64,000 nt of DNA, taken from assembly GCA_963794155.1 (NCBI GenBank), contig CAWCCX010000010.1, positions 62,001 to 126,000 on the forward strand, in the 5' to 3' direction. Positions 43,283-55,933 of the stretch are shown here, piece after piece. How positions within the stretch are numbered: position 1 is the stretch's first letter; the number at the start of each line of letters is the position of its first letter. Source of the DNA: Roseiarcus sp963794155 (GTDB lineage Bacteria; Pseudomonadota; Alphaproteobacteria; Rhizobiales; Beijerinckiaceae). The translations under genes were made by a program, and so were the position numbers. Under the pieces are notes generated by a model, which was not told the DNA's origin, did no database searches, and was given only the letters and a program-made list of their open reading frames with translations.

Positions 43283-44332
43283 TTATGAGCCCCTGAGCAG
43301 CGAGAGGACGGCTCTTTCCTCAGCGGTCAGACCTGCCGGCTCGGACCGACCGCTGATCTCCGCGGACTTTAGGACCCGCCCGCCGTCGAGATAGGCGATA
43401 GAGATGGCAGGATGAATATAGGACTTGCGGCAAACGGCTGCGGTGTTTCCCAACGCCGCCGCCACCTGCTTCACCGCGGCGCTCATCGCGCGCTTCGCCT
43501 TCGTCGCGCTCTCGGACCGACCCGAGGCTCGGAGAAAGCGCGCCATCAGCACCGTCCCTGCCCAGGTGCGAAAATCCTTCGCGGTAATGTCGCGGCCAGT
43601 GATCTGCCTGAGATAGGCGTTGACGTCGCCGGAGGACACGGCTCGCAGCTCCTTCTCCTGGTCGAAATACTGCAGAAGGTCCTGTCCCGGCAGCTCCTGG
43701 CAGGCCCGAATGATCCGCGCCACGCGCCGGTCGCGCATGGCGAGGGACCATTGCTTTCCGCTCTTGCCGGTGAAGTGGAAACGCACTTCCGATCCCTCGA
43801 CGGCGACATGCTCGCTCTTGAGGGTGGTGAGCCCATAGCTCTGGTTGGTCCTCGCATATTCGTCGTTGCCCACCCGGATCAGGGTGGTCTCGAGCAGATG
43901 AACGACCGTCGCGAGAACTTTCTCGCGCGGCAGCCCGCGCAGGCTCATATGTTCTGTGACCGTCGCCCGAATTGTCGGCAACGCCTGGGCGAATTCGAGC
44001 AGGTGCTCGTATTTCGACTGCTCCCGCGCCTCGCGGTAGTCGGCATGGTAACGGTATTGTTTGCGCCCTTTGGCGTCGCGGCCCGTGGCCTGAATGTGCC
44101 CGTCCGCGGCGGTGCAGATCCAGACGTCGGTCCATGCCAGTGGTATGACGAGCGAGCGTATGCGCTTGAGGATGTCGGCGTCCGCAACCCGCCTGCCCTT
44201 CGCGTCGAGGTAGACAAAGCCCTTGCCCGCCCGCTTGCGCCGGATTGCCGGCGCGTCGTCGCACACATAGCGCAAGCCGGGGGGCGCCGGCATAACGAGA
44301 TCGACGGAAATACGAACCCCGGAGTTGAGCAT
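43283..44332 (-). CDS. DNA topoisomerase IB
   Basis: A 349-residue bacterial type IB topoisomerase (poxvirus-like) that relaxes supercoils through a 3'-phosphotyrosine. N-terminal DNA-clamp domain (GKGFVYLDAKGRRV…IPLAWTDVWICTAADGHIQATGRDAKGRKQYRYH) and catalytic domain (NDEYARTNQSYGLTTLKSEHV, the Arg of TKSGKQW/LARII region, DFRTWAGTVLMARFL with the catalytic Arg, and the active Tyr in CRKSYIHP). Both ATG 44332 and an inner Met at 44293 are possible starts. Uncommon but known in Alphaproteobacteria. Confidence 0.93.
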   Translation of the reverse strand: MLNSGVRISVDLVMPAPPGLRYVCDDAPAIRRKRAGKGFVYLDAKGRRVADADILKRIRSLVIPLAWTDVWICTAADGHIQATGRDAKGRKQYRYHADYREAREQSKYEHLLEFAQALPTIRATVTEHMSLRGLPREKVLATVVHLLETTLIRVGNDEYARTNQSYGLTTLKSEHVAVEGSEVRFHFTGKSGKQWSLAMRDRRVARIIRACQELPGQDLLQYFDQEKELRAVSSGDVNAYLRQITGRDITAKDFRTWAGTVLMARFLRASGRSESATKAKRAMSAAVKQVAAALGNTAAVCRKSYIHPAISIAYLDGGRVLKSAEISGRSEPAGLTAEERAVLSLLRGS

Positions 44333-44449
44333 TGGCGGACCTTGATTTCCGAGGGGAACGCGCGCCGCGCATTGTCTGTTCCCGTTCCTGGGCCGAGGAA
44401 CCCGTGGGAGGGTTCGCCCTCGCCGGCGACGGCGGTCCGGCTGCCCTTG

Positions 44450-45409
44450 TCAATTGCCGACCGTGAACACCGTGCGCCGGGCGCTGTCGTCGCGTGGCCA
44501 TGCCTCCTCGACGTCCGACAGTGGAACCGGAGTCGTTGCGATCTTAAGGCCGGCCGGGACGGCCGCCCGCAGCAACTCGTCAATCGCGTGGACGAAGCGA
44601 TCGAGGGGAATGCTGCCGATGCCGCTCCCCATCAGCACGATCGCGGAGGAGCGCAGCGCGGCGCTCGGCAGGGCAATGTCCGGCCCGCTGACCGAGCCGA
44701 TCTGGACGAACCGGATCGGGACCGCCTCCCTTCCCGCCTTCGCTCCGGCAATCAGCAGGCGCTCGGCGCTCTTCCCCCAGAGGTAGTCGATCACGACATC
44801 CACCCCTTGGGCGAACTCTTGCTTCAAGCGCTCCTCCAACGCAGCCTCGTCGTCGACGAGCGGGATCGTCACATCGGCGCCGAGCGCCCCGATCGACTTG
44901 AGCGCCTCGGCGTTGCGCGCGGTTGCAATGACCTTCCCGGCGCCGAGATGCTTCGCGATCTGGACGGCGAGCTGGCCCGCCGTTCCGGTCGCGCCATTCA
45001 CCAGCACGGTTTCGCCGGCCTTCAGCTTCGCGCGTTCGGCGCAGGCCGCCCACGACGACATGCCGGGATTGGCGATCGCCGCCGCCGTCACATCGTCGAG
45101 CTCGTCGGGGAGAGCCAGGCATCGGCCCGACGGCGCTACGGTTCTCTCGGCCATGCTGCCATGAGGCGGGCGGGGCATGACGAAATAGACCCGGCTTCCG
45201 TCATCGAGACGCCCCACGCCGTCGATGCCGGCCACAAACGGGAACTGGCCGGCCGAGCTATAGTGCCGGCCGGAGGCCCGGCTTTTCACCACCTGGCTGA
45301 TCGCGGCGGCGGTCACCGCGATCCGGGACTCGCCCGCGGCCCGCTCTGGCTCGACGAATTCCGCATAGACCGGCGTTTGCCCCGCTCCCAGCACCACCGC
45401 GGCTTTCAT
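44450..45409 (-). CDS. MDR-family zinc-independent oxidoreductase (quinone reductase-like)
   Basis: A 319-residue NADPH-binding medium-chain dehydrogenase. ATG 45409 has AAAGGA at 7 bases. The Rossmann motif VNGATGTAGQLAVQIAKHLGAGKVIATARN replaces the usual GGxxVG; no zinc Cys ligands are visible, so it resembles quinone oxidoreductases. The N-terminal FVAGIDGVGRLDDGSRVYF block and PPHGSMAE segment fit the family. It ends the minus-strand run that includes the ABC transporter genes, 44 bases downstream of the ATPase gene. Confidence 0.85.
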   Translation of the reverse strand: MKAAVVLGAGQTPVYAEFVEPERAAGESRIAVTAAAISQVVKSRASGRHYSSAGQFPFVAGIDGVGRLDDGSRVYFVMPRPPHGSMAERTVAPSGRCLALPDELDDVTAAAIANPGMSSWAACAERAKLKAGETVLVNGATGTAGQLAVQIAKHLGAGKVIATARNAEALKSIGALGADVTIPLVDDEAALEERLKQEFAQGVDVVIDYLWGKSAERLLIAGAKAGREAVPIRFVQIGSVSGPDIALPSAALRSSAIVLMGSGIGSIPLDRFVHAIDELLRAAVPAGLKIATTPVPLSDVEEAWPRDDSARRTVFTVGN

Positions 45410-45453
45410 GCTCATTTCCTTTCCGGGGTTCGCCCAGAACAATCCGCCTTGAG

Positions 45454-46236
45454 TTAAAAGCTGTTCCGGTCGTGGTAGGTCTGCAGGAACTGGCGCACGC
45501 GCGGCTCCGGGCTCTCGTGGAACACCCGCCGCGGCGGACCCTCGTCGATGATGCGGCCCTCGTCGATGACGGCGATCCGATCGGCGACGTGGGCGGCGAA
45601 GCCCATCTCGTGGGTGACGATCAGCATCGTCATGCCCTCGGCCGCCAGGCTCTTCATCACCTCCAGCACCTCGCCGACCAGCTCCGGATCGAGCGCCGAG
45701 GTGGGTTCATCGAACAGCATGAGCCTCGGCTGCATCGCCAGCGCTCGGGCGATGGCGACGCGCTGCTGCTGGCCGCCCGAGAGACGCGAGGGATAGGCGT
45801 CCGCCTTGGCGGCGAGCCCGACCCGGGTCAGCATCGCCGTCGCCCGCTCGGCCGCCTCGCGCGATTGCAGTCCGCGCACCCGACGCAAGGGTTCGGCGAC
45901 ATTGCCGAGCGCGGTCATGTGCGGCCAGAGGTTGAAATGCTGAAACACCATGCCGATCTCGCGCCGCATGTCGCGAAGCTTCCGCGCGCTCATCGGCCGA
46001 CGCGCACCATTCCCCGAATCCTCGTAGCCGATCAGCCGGCCGTCGATGCGCACCTCGCCGGAATCGTAGGGTTCGAGGAAATTGACGCACCGCAGAAGCG
46101 TGCTCTTGCCCGATCCGCTGCGCCCGATCAGGCACACAACTTCCGAGCGCTGGACCGCGAGGTCGACGCCTCGCAGCACCTGATTTGCGGCGAAGCTCTT
46201 GCCGACGCCGGCGAGCTCGATCATCGGCGCGCTCAC
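45454..46236 (-). CDS. polar amino acid ABC transporter ATP-binding protein
   Basis: A 260-residue GlnQ/HisP-type ATPase. Walker A GRSGSGKST, Q-loop VFQHFNLWPHMTALGNVAEP, signature LSGGQQQR, Walker B LMLFDEPTSALDPE, H-loop VTHEMGFAAHVAD. The start overlaps the upstream permease stop. Powers import with the two permeases and the binding protein encoded upstream. Confidence 0.95.
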   Translation of the reverse strand: MSAPMIELAGVGKSFAANQVLRGVDLAVQRSEVVCLIGRSGSGKSTLLRCVNFLEPYDSGEVRIDGRLIGYEDSGNGARRPMSARKLRDMRREIGMVFQHFNLWPHMTALGNVAEPLRRVRGLQSREAAERATAMLTRVGLAAKADAYPSRLSGGQQQRVAIARALAMQPRLMLFDEPTSALDPELVGEVLEVMKSLAAEGMTMLIVTHEMGFAAHVADRIAVIDEGRIIDEGPPRRVFHESPEPRVRQFLQTYHDRNSF

Positions 46237-46904
46237 GCGCGGGCCTCCTCTTGCACGAGAAAGGCGGTCATCCGCGCTTCGAGCCGGGCGCCGAGACGCG
46301 ACACCGTTTCGACCAGGAGCCAGTAGAAGACCGCCATGGCGAAGATGGCGTCGAACGCAGTGAAAGTCTCCGCCGCCATCGTCTGCACCTGATACATGAG
46401 CTCAGGCACGGTGATGATCGACAGCACCACCGTCTCCTTCGACAGCACGATCAGCATGTTGACGATCGAGGGAACGGCGGCGATCAGCGCCCCCGGCAGG
46501 GTGACCCGCATCAACGTATCGAACGGCGCCATGCCGATGCTCGCCGCCGCTTCGATCTGGCCGGCCGGCACCGAGGCGAATCCGGCGCGAAAGATTTCGG
46601 CGAAATACGCCGAGGAGTAGAGGCCAAGACCGAGGATACCGGCGGTCGTTGCGCCGAGCCTCAAACCGATCGACGGACCGCCGGCGTAAAGGAGAAAGAG
46701 CTGCATCAAGAAGGGCGTGCCGCGAAAAACCTCGACAAACACCCTGATGAGCGCGCTCAGCGGCGGGATTCTGAGCCGGTTCATGAGCGTTATCGCGAAC
46801 CCCAGAAGGAGGCCAAGGGCGCCGCCCAAGCCCCAGCACAGAATCGTGACGCCGAAGCCGCTGATGAGTGAAGGCCCGTAGCGCCACAGCACGTCCAGGT
46901 TCAT
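46233..46904 (-). CDS. polar amino acid ABC transporter permease (second)
   Basis: A 223-residue HisM/HisQ-type permease. ATG 46904 overlaps the previous stop (ATGA). About five helices; the ATPase-contact EAA loop is EIFRAGFASVPAGQIEAAASIGM. The C-terminus overlaps the ATPase start. It forms a heterodimer with the first permease. Confidence 0.92.
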   Translation of the reverse strand: MNLDVLWRYGPSLISGFGVTILCWGLGGALGLLLGFAITLMNRLRIPPLSALIRVFVEVFRGTPFLMQLFLLYAGGPSIGLRLGATTAGILGLGLYSSAYFAEIFRAGFASVPAGQIEAAASIGMAPFDTLMRVTLPGALIAAVPSIVNMLIVLSKETVVLSIITVPELMYQVQTMAAETFTAFDAIFAMAVFYWLLVETVSRLGARLEARMTAFLVQEEARA

Positions 46905-47557
46905 CGCCCGCTTCCCGCCGCCAAGCGCCGCTCGGCGAGCCCGCCCAGCGCCGCCAGGCAAAGGTTGATCGCGAGATAGAACAGGCCGCCGCCGACATAG
47001 GCTTCGAACGGCCGATAGGTCTGGGAGGCGATGTTCATGCTGACGCGGGTCAGTTCCGAAATGCCAACCACCGAGACCAGTGACGACGCCTTCAGCAGCA
47101 GGATGAATTCATTGATGAGCGGCGGGACCGAGATCCTGAGCGCCTGCGGCATGAGAATGCGCCGCCAGATATCGAGGGGGCCGAAGCCGAGCGCGGTCGC
47201 CGCCTCGCCCTGCCCGAGCGGAACCGCGTTGAGCGCGCCACGCAGGATTTCCGACTGAAAAGCGGCCGAAGAGAGAGCGAGCCCGCCGACCGCGGCGACG
47301 ATCGCCGGCACGTCGAGCCCGTATACGGCGAGAAAATAATAGATGAACAGAAGCTGGACGAGCAGCGGCACGCCGCGAAACACGCTGACATAGGCCGCGC
47401 CCAGGCGCTTGAGCCAGACGCGCCGCGAAACGCGGGCGGCGCAAACCGCGGCCCCGATCAGAAATCCAAAGACGATGCCGGCGAGGGAAACGGCGACCGT
47501 CGTCGTCGCCGCCTGCGTGAGATAGCCGAACGAATGGAGGATGACCTCGGGCTTCAT
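46901..47557 (-). CDS. polar amino acid ABC transporter permease (first)
   Basis: A 218-residue permease with EAA loop SEILRGALNAVPLGQGEAATALGFGP and five helices. Its partner overlaps by 4 bases. Upstream, a REP-like repeat separates it from the binding protein gene, a typical place for mRNA processing that leaves more binding protein than permease. Confidence 0.92.
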   Translation of the reverse strand: MKPEVILHSFGYLTQAATTTVAVSLAGIVFGFLIGAAVCAARVSRRVWLKRLGAAYVSVFRGVPLLVQLLFIYYFLAVYGLDVPAIVAAVGGLALSSAAFQSEILRGALNAVPLGQGEAATALGFGPLDIWRRILMPQALRISVPPLINEFILLLKASSLVSVVGISELTRVSMNIASQTYRPFEAYVGGGLFYLAINLCLAALGGLAERRLAAGSGR

Positions 47558-47593
47558 CAGCTGACGCTGGAGCGGGCCGGGTATTTACGGAAT

Positions 47594-47711
47594 CCGTCAT
47601 CGCGAGCGAACCCCGGATCAAGTCCGGGGGGAAGCGATCCAGAGACCATAGAGCGACGCCCCTTCGCCCTATGGATCGCCACGTCGCCCTCCGGGCTCCT
47701 CGCGATGACGA
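47594..47711. repeat. REP-like palindromic repeat (copy C)
   Basis: CCGTCATCGCGAGCGAAC…GGAAGCGATCC, an inner block, and the inverted partner GGATCGCCAC…CTCGCGATGACG. It also contains an inner dyad (CCCCGGATCAAGTCCGGGG). It lies between the binding-protein and permease genes. Confidence 0.7.
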
Positions 47712-47715
47712 GCCG

Positions 47716-48573
47716 TCAGATCGTCGGCTCGGGGACCGTCTTCGGCAGGTCCATCGTCTGCCCGAACCAGGTCTTCTGGATGTTCGCCATCGTCCCGTCA
47801 GCCTCGACCTTGACGATCGCCGCGTTGATCGCGTCGATCAGCGCCTTGTCGTCGAGACGCGCGACCCAGGAGAAATAGGTCGGCTGGCCAAACGGCGGCG
47901 TCACCACGGCGAAGGTGTCAGACCGCTGCTGGGCGGCGTAGGCGAGATTGGGCAGCGAATTGACTGAGGCGTCGATGCGCCCGGCCGCCAGATCGGCGTA
48001 GGACTGGTTGTTGTCGACATATTCCTTCACTTCCACCGGCTTCGGAAGCTTGGCGGCGAATGCCTTGAGCTGCTCGACCTGCGACGTGCCCTTCTGGCCG
48101 CCGACCGTCTTGCCGGCAATGTCCTCGGGCTTCATGATGCTCGTATCGTTGGCGCGTTTCATCAAGGCCGCAGTCGCGTCGGCGATCGGGACTGAGAACG
48201 CGTAGCGCTTCATGCGCTCCTTGGTGATGGTGACCGGCGCGATCACGAGGTCGAATTTCTTCGCTTCGAGGCCGGGCAGAACGCTGGTCCACGGCAGGTC
48301 GAGATAGGAGACCTTGACGCCCATCTCCTTGGCCACCGCGTCGACGAGGTCGCGATCCAGGCCCTTGTAGGTTCCATTGTCGGAGATGTCGAACGGCGGG
48401 AATTGCATTTCGGTCGCCGTCGTGAGTTCGCCGCGCTTCTTGACCTCGGCCAGCGTGTCGTCGGCCAAGGCGGCGCGCGGCGCGCCGAAGAATGCGCCTG
48501 AGGCCGCAACCGCCGCCAATCCGCGCTGAAGCGCGCCGCGCCGGGTGAAGGCGAGTTTGTCGAATTGCGTCAT
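47716..48573 (-). CDS. polar amino acid ABC transporter substrate-binding protein
   Basis: 285 residues of the SBP_bac_3 family. ATG 48573 begins a Tat-like signal (TRRGALQRGLAAVAASGAFFG, cleavage near ALA-DD). Mature part: ELTTATEMQFPPFDISDNGTYKGLDRDLVDAVAKEMGVKV and FDLVIAPVTITKERMKRYAFSVPI, the ligand-binding Arg/Asp context for amino acids. Upstream is the divergent RraA-like gene, so the transporter may serve that catabolic cluster. Confidence 0.93.
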   Translation of the reverse strand: MTQFDKLAFTRRGALQRGLAAVAASGAFFGAPRAALADDTLAEVKKRGELTTATEMQFPPFDISDNGTYKGLDRDLVDAVAKEMGVKVSYLDLPWTSVLPGLEAKKFDLVIAPVTITKERMKRYAFSVPIADATAALMKRANDTSIMKPEDIAGKTVGGQKGTSQVEQLKAFAAKLPKPVEVKEYVDNNQSYADLAAGRIDASVNSLPNLAYAAQQRSDTFAVVTPPFGQPTYFSWVARLDDKALIDAINAAIVKVEADGTMANIQKTWFGQTMDLPKTVPEPTI

Positions 48574-48955
48574 GGCGAGGCTCCCATCCTGAACAGGTCC
48601 GAACGCCGCGCTGTGGGCGGCGGATTCAAACCGCTTTTCAGCCAGCGCCAATGTTGACGAGCCTCGTCCGGGTGTCAATTGAGACGCGGACAGATCGGCC
48701 TCGACAAGGCCGGCGCCTTCGCCCTGTTCGACATCCCCTGGGGCGTGTGGCCCCTCCACCGCTTCGCGTCGGCGGATAGGGCGGCCATCGGCCCTTTCCT
48801 CGAAGGGGCGGCGCATAGCCAACCCGAGCCGATTCCGCCGCGGTTGCTCGAGCGTGTCGGGACATGCATTCTATCGGATTGCAGGCGCACGGGGTGGGCG
48901 CTCGTTTCCACGAAACCCGCCACGTGGGTAGAACAATTCGGCCTCAAGGACCGCC
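48574..48955. other. divergent promoter region
   Basis: 382 bases between the binding-protein gene (left) and the RraA-family gene (right). ORFs here are short and unsupported. Promoters for both transcripts are expected; no clear operator was found by eye. Confidence 0.4.
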
Positions 48956-49630
48956 ATGATCGAGGAACCGCCCCCGCTTGTCTTCGCCTCCGCGGTCGAA
49001 CGACCTCCGGCCGAGCTCGTCGAGCGCTTTCGCGGCGTCCCGACCAGCTTCATTGTCGACGCGATGGGCGGGACGGGCGCTCTCGACTGGCGCATCAGGC
49101 CGCTCGTCGGCCGCTCGCTCGTCGGCGTCGCGCTCACCTGCGATTGCGGCCCGCTCGACAACCTCGCGTTCATGGCGGCGCTCGCCGATTGCCGGCCCGG
49201 CGATGTGCTCGTCGTTGCGACCGGAGGCCACCTCGGAGCGGCCGTGACCGGAGACCTGCTCATCGGCGTCGCCCACAATCGCGGCGCCGCGGGCTTCGTC
49301 ACCGACGGTCTGGTGCGCGACCTCGACGACCTCGAGGCGATCGGTCTGCCGGTCTATGGGATCGGTGTCACTCCGAATTCGCCGCAAAGACGCGGCCCCG
49401 GCACGGTCGGCATGCCGATCGTCTGCGGCGGCGTGGCGATCGCCTCGGGCGACGTGATGGTCGGGGACCGCGACGGCGTTGTCGTCGTTCCGCGCGCGCG
49501 CGTCTCCGCGACGCTGGAGAGTCTCGAACAGGTCAAGGCTTCCGAGGCCGCCACGCTCGAGAGGGTGCGAGCGGGATTGAAGGACCTACCTGTCGACGTT
49601 CCGGCGCTCAGCCGCGGCGGCAAGACCTGA
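48956..49630 (+). CDS. RraA-family protein (HMG/CHA aldolase-like)
   Basis: A 224-residue homologue of RraA and of 4-hydroxy-4-methyl-2-oxoglutarate aldolase. GHLGAAVTGDLLIGVAHNRGAAGFVTDGLVRDL contains the G…A…GD pyruvate/metal-site pattern and the Arg-Asp pair (RD) conserved in active aldolases, which favours an enzyme over an RNase E inhibitor. An N-terminal extension of about 20 residues is present. Followed 48 bases later by an amidohydrolase; the pairing recalls the LigI-LigK end of aromatic catabolism. Confidence 0.82.
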   Translation: MIEEPPPLVFASAVERPPAELVERFRGVPTSFIVDAMGGTGALDWRIRPLVGRSLVGVALTCDCGPLDNLAFMAALADCRPGDVLVVATGGHLGAAVTGDLLIGVAHNRGAAGFVTDGLVRDLDDLEAIGLPVYGIGVTPNSPQRRGPGTVGMPIVCGGVAIASGDVMVGDRDGVVVVPRARVSATLESLEQVKASEAATLERVRAGLKDLPVDVPALSRGGKT

Positions 49631-49678
49631 CGCAGGCCCGCCGGCGGGGTTTTCAATCTGGGGCTGGAGGCATCGGCC

Positions 49679-50536
49679 ATGATCGATTTTCCCATCATCG
49701 ACGCTCACATCCACCTCCTCGACCAGAAGCGGTTCGGCTACGCCTGGGCCGACGGCGAGCCGGCGCTCAAGCGCGACTGGACGCCGAACGACCTCGCCAA
49801 TGCAGCGAAACCGTATGAGATCGAGGGGTTGGTGTTCGTGGAAGTCGATGTCGACATGCCCCAATATCTCGACGAGGCCGAGTGGGTAGACGGCCTCGCC
49901 GCGCGCGACCGCCGGGTGCTGGGCGCCGTCGTCTGCTTGCCGCTCGAGCGGGGGGCGAAAATCGAGCCCGAGATCGCGCGGATCGCGAAGCTCAAGACTG
50001 TGCGCGGCGTGCGCCGCCTGATCCAGAACCAGTCCGACCCGGAGTTCGCGCTACGGCCGGGCTTCCTCGAGGCGATCCGGCTGTTGCCGAAGTATAACCT
50101 CTGTTTCGACATCTGCATCCTGCATCCGCAAATGCCGAACACGCTGACCATGATGCGCCACTGTCCGGACGTGTCGTTCGTCCTCGACCACATCGGCAAG
50201 CCCGGAATCAAGGCCGGCATCCTCGACCCCTGGCGCGCGCATATCCGCGAGATGGCGGCGCTCCCTAATGTCGTCTGCAAACTCTCCGGCGTCACCACCG
50301 AGGCCGACCATAAGACCTGGACCCGCGATCAGCTCAAGCCCTATGTCGATCATGTGATCGAGTGCTTTGGCCCGGATCGGATTCTTTACGGCGGCGATTG
50401 GCCGGTCTCCGAGCTCGCCGGGAGCTATCTGCAATGGCTGGCGACGCTCGACTGGGCGACCGCCGGCTTTTCGCCGGCCGACAAGCGCAAGCTCTTCCGC
50501 GACAACGCGGCTAAGGCCTATCGGCTTCACGCCTGA
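49679..50536 (+). CDS. amidohydrolase family 2 protein (lactonase-like)
   Basis: A 285-residue TIM-barrel hydrolase: IIDAHIHLLD (HxH metal site), DICILHPQ, FVLDHIGKPGIK (Asp-His), and YGGDWPVSELAGSY (catalytic Asp). The family includes L-fuconolactonase and 2-pyrone-4,6-dicarboxylate lactonase; residues for one substrate cannot be chosen by eye. No signal peptide, so cytoplasmic. It follows the RraA-type gene in one transcript. Confidence 0.87.
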   Translation: MIDFPIIDAHIHLLDQKRFGYAWADGEPALKRDWTPNDLANAAKPYEIEGLVFVEVDVDMPQYLDEAEWVDGLAARDRRVLGAVVCLPLERGAKIEPEIARIAKLKTVRGVRRLIQNQSDPEFALRPGFLEAIRLLPKYNLCFDICILHPQMPNTLTMMRHCPDVSFVLDHIGKPGIKAGILDPWRAHIREMAALPNVVCKLSGVTTEADHKTWTRDQLKPYVDHVIECFGPDRILYGGDWPVSELAGSYLQWLATLDWATAGFSPADKRKLFRDNAAKAYRLHA

Positions 50537-50545
50537 TGGAGACGT

Positions 50546-50677
50546 CCGTCATTGCGAGGAGCCATAGGGCGTTCGGAAGAACGCCCGTCTTTCGACGGGC
50601 TATAGCGACGAAGCAATCCAAAGGCCAAAAGGCGCTCCGCGTTCGCCTGGATCGCTTCGCTTGCGCTCGCGATGACG
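50546..50677. repeat. REP-like palindromic repeat with inner hairpin (copy D)
   Basis: CCGTCATTGCGAGG … GAAGCAATCC and the inverted partner GGATCGCTTCG…CGCGATGACG, with an extra dyad inside (GGGCGTTC GGAA GAACGCCC and GCCCGTC TTTC GACGGGC). Falls in the 317-base gap between the amidohydrolase and the alpha-hydroxyacid oxidase; the rest of the gap has no gene. Confidence 0.75.
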
Positions 50678-50853
50678 ACTCTCGTTTCGACCGACACGCA
50701 TCATGCTTCGGCGCGCAAGGCGCCCGCTCCATGGTTTGGAAGGTGAATTCATGAGCCCAAATCCGGTCGGCGGCGCCCGAACGAAAAGCCGCTGGCGGCC
50801 GGTTCTTAGGATCGAGGGAGCGCCGCCGTAATGGCCCGCCGGCTCAGGTTCCG

Positions 50854-52029
50854 ATGAACGCGGCCGCCTTGCAACGCCGAGGCTATAGCGTCCCCGCCCT
50901 GCGGGCGCTAGCCGAGAAGCGTCTGCCGAGAATGCTGTTCGACATGGTCGACGGCGCCGCCGGCGACGAGATCACCATGCGCCGCAACGAGGCGGCGCTG
51001 GCCGCAATCGAGCTTGCGCCGAAGCTGCTCGAAGGCGCGGCGGCGCGCGACCAGTCGGTCGAGTTGTTCGGCGCCAAGCTCCGCTCGCCGGTCATCATCG
51101 GGCCGACCGGCCTTGCGGGCCTGCTGTGGCCACATGCCGAACTCGCCGCAGCCCGCGCCGCCGCGCGGTCCGGGACGATCTATTGCACAAGCCACGCCTC
51201 GACCGCGACCATCGAGGAGATCGGCGCGGCGACGCGGGGGCCGAAATGGATGCAGGTCTTTCTATACAAGGATCGCGGCCTCACCGCGGAATTCGCCGCC
51301 CGCGCCGCCGCCGCCGGCTATCGCGCCCTAATCCTCACCGTCGACAACCAGGTGGTGGCGGGGCGGGACCGCGACGCCCGCAACGGCATGACGTTTCCGC
51401 TCCATTGGGGGCCGCGCAGCATGCTCGACTTCCTCAGCCGGCCGGGCTGGCTCCTGCGGATGGCGCAGACGCCGTCGCCGACCTTCGTCAATTACGGCAA
51501 GCGGACCTCGATCGTCGACTTCGGTCCGCTGATGGCCGAGCAGCTCGATCCCGATGTCGGCTGGAGCGACGTTGACCGGCTGCGCAAGCAATGGCGCGGG
51601 CCGCTCCTGATCAAGGGGCTCCTACATCCAGATGACGCCCGCGAGGCGGTCAGCCGCGGCGCCGACGGAATCATCGTCTCCAACCATGGCGGCCGCCAGC
51701 TCGACGGCGCGGTCGCCACGATCCGCGCGCTGCCGGGCATGGTCGAGGCGGTCGGCGGCCGTGCGCCGGTCCTGATCGACGGCGGCTTCCGGCGCGGCGT
51801 CGATGTCGTCAAGGCGCTGGCGCTCGGCGCGCGCGCAGCGCTGATCGGCCGCCCGCATCTCTGGGGCGTCGCCTGCGCGGGCGAGGACGGGGTTTTCTGG
51901 GTGCTCGAACTCTTCCGCCGCGAGATCGATCGCGCGCTCGCGCTCGGGGGATGGGACGGCGTCGCCAGGCTCGATGCAAGCATTTTTTTTCATGCCCGTC
52001 CCGAGGGCGGTGAGCGCCGGCAGAGCTAA
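50854..52029 (+). CDS. FMN-dependent alpha-hydroxy acid oxidase/dehydrogenase
   Basis: A 391-residue TIM-barrel flavoenzyme of the lactate/glycolate/mandelate family. IGPTGLAGLLWPHAELAAARAA, QVFLYKDR (Tyr-Lys/Arg), LTVDNQVVAGRDRD, the active Lys in LIKGLLHPDDA, catalytic His-Arg in VSNHGGRQLDG, and DGGFRRGVDVVKALALGARAALIGRP for FMN phosphate. Likely oxidises a 2-hydroxyacid to a 2-oxoacid. C-terminal tail of about 20 residues is unusual. It is separated from the amidohydrolase by a repeat and probably has its own or a read-through promoter. Confidence 0.92.
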   Translation: MNAAALQRRGYSVPALRALAEKRLPRMLFDMVDGAAGDEITMRRNEAALAAIELAPKLLEGAAARDQSVELFGAKLRSPVIIGPTGLAGLLWPHAELAAARAAARSGTIYCTSHASTATIEEIGAATRGPKWMQVFLYKDRGLTAEFAARAAAAGYRALILTVDNQVVAGRDRDARNGMTFPLHWGPRSMLDFLSRPGWLLRMAQTPSPTFVNYGKRTSIVDFGPLMAEQLDPDVGWSDVDRLRKQWRGPLLIKGLLHPDDAREAVSRGADGIIVSNHGGRQLDGAVATIRALPGMVEAVGGRAPVLIDGGFRRGVDVVKALALGARAALIGRPHLWGVACAGEDGVFWVLELFRREIDRALALGGWDGVARLDASIFFHARPEGGERRQS

Positions 52030-52048
52030 GGCATTCGCGTCAAATCGC

Positions 52049-52078
52049 TTGCTTTCATATAAAGACATGTTTATATGA
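52049..52078 (+). promoter_or_regulatory. candidate metH promoter with palindromic operator
   Basis: TTGCTT, a 17-base spacer and TATATG form a sigma-70-like promoter. A perfect inverted repeat (TCATATAAA-GACATG-TTTATATGA, 52055-52078) covers the spacer and -10 region, so a bound dimer would block transcription. The dyad resembles sites of ArsR-family methionine-cycle repressors of the SahR type, but that match is from memory and not verified. Confidence 0.55.
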
Positions 52079-52114
52079 TTATGTCAGCGCGAAACAACAT
52101 TGACGGTATGAAGA

Positions 52115-55867
<3,753 letters not shown>

Positions 55868-55933
55868 CGGCGCCGACCGGGTGGACTTTCGGTTGAGGAT
55901 ATGCCAGGAATATCTCTCATCAGGGAGACCGTC

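Noticed and set aside
43250..43298. 10-bp inverted repeat (GCTCAGGGGC/GCCCCTGAGC) near the topoisomerase stop
   Set aside because: The 29-base spacer and partial location inside the coding sequence make a terminator doubtful; not listed as a feature.
43412..45457. 681-residue plus-strand ORF
   Set aside because: It is antisense to topoisomerase IB and the MDR oxidoreductase; no domain is recognisable and both minus-strand genes have complete motifs.
52030..52114. Cobalamin or SAM riboswitch before metH
   Set aside because: The leader is only about 40 bases beyond the promoter and lacks B12-box or SAM-II features; a protein operator explains it better.
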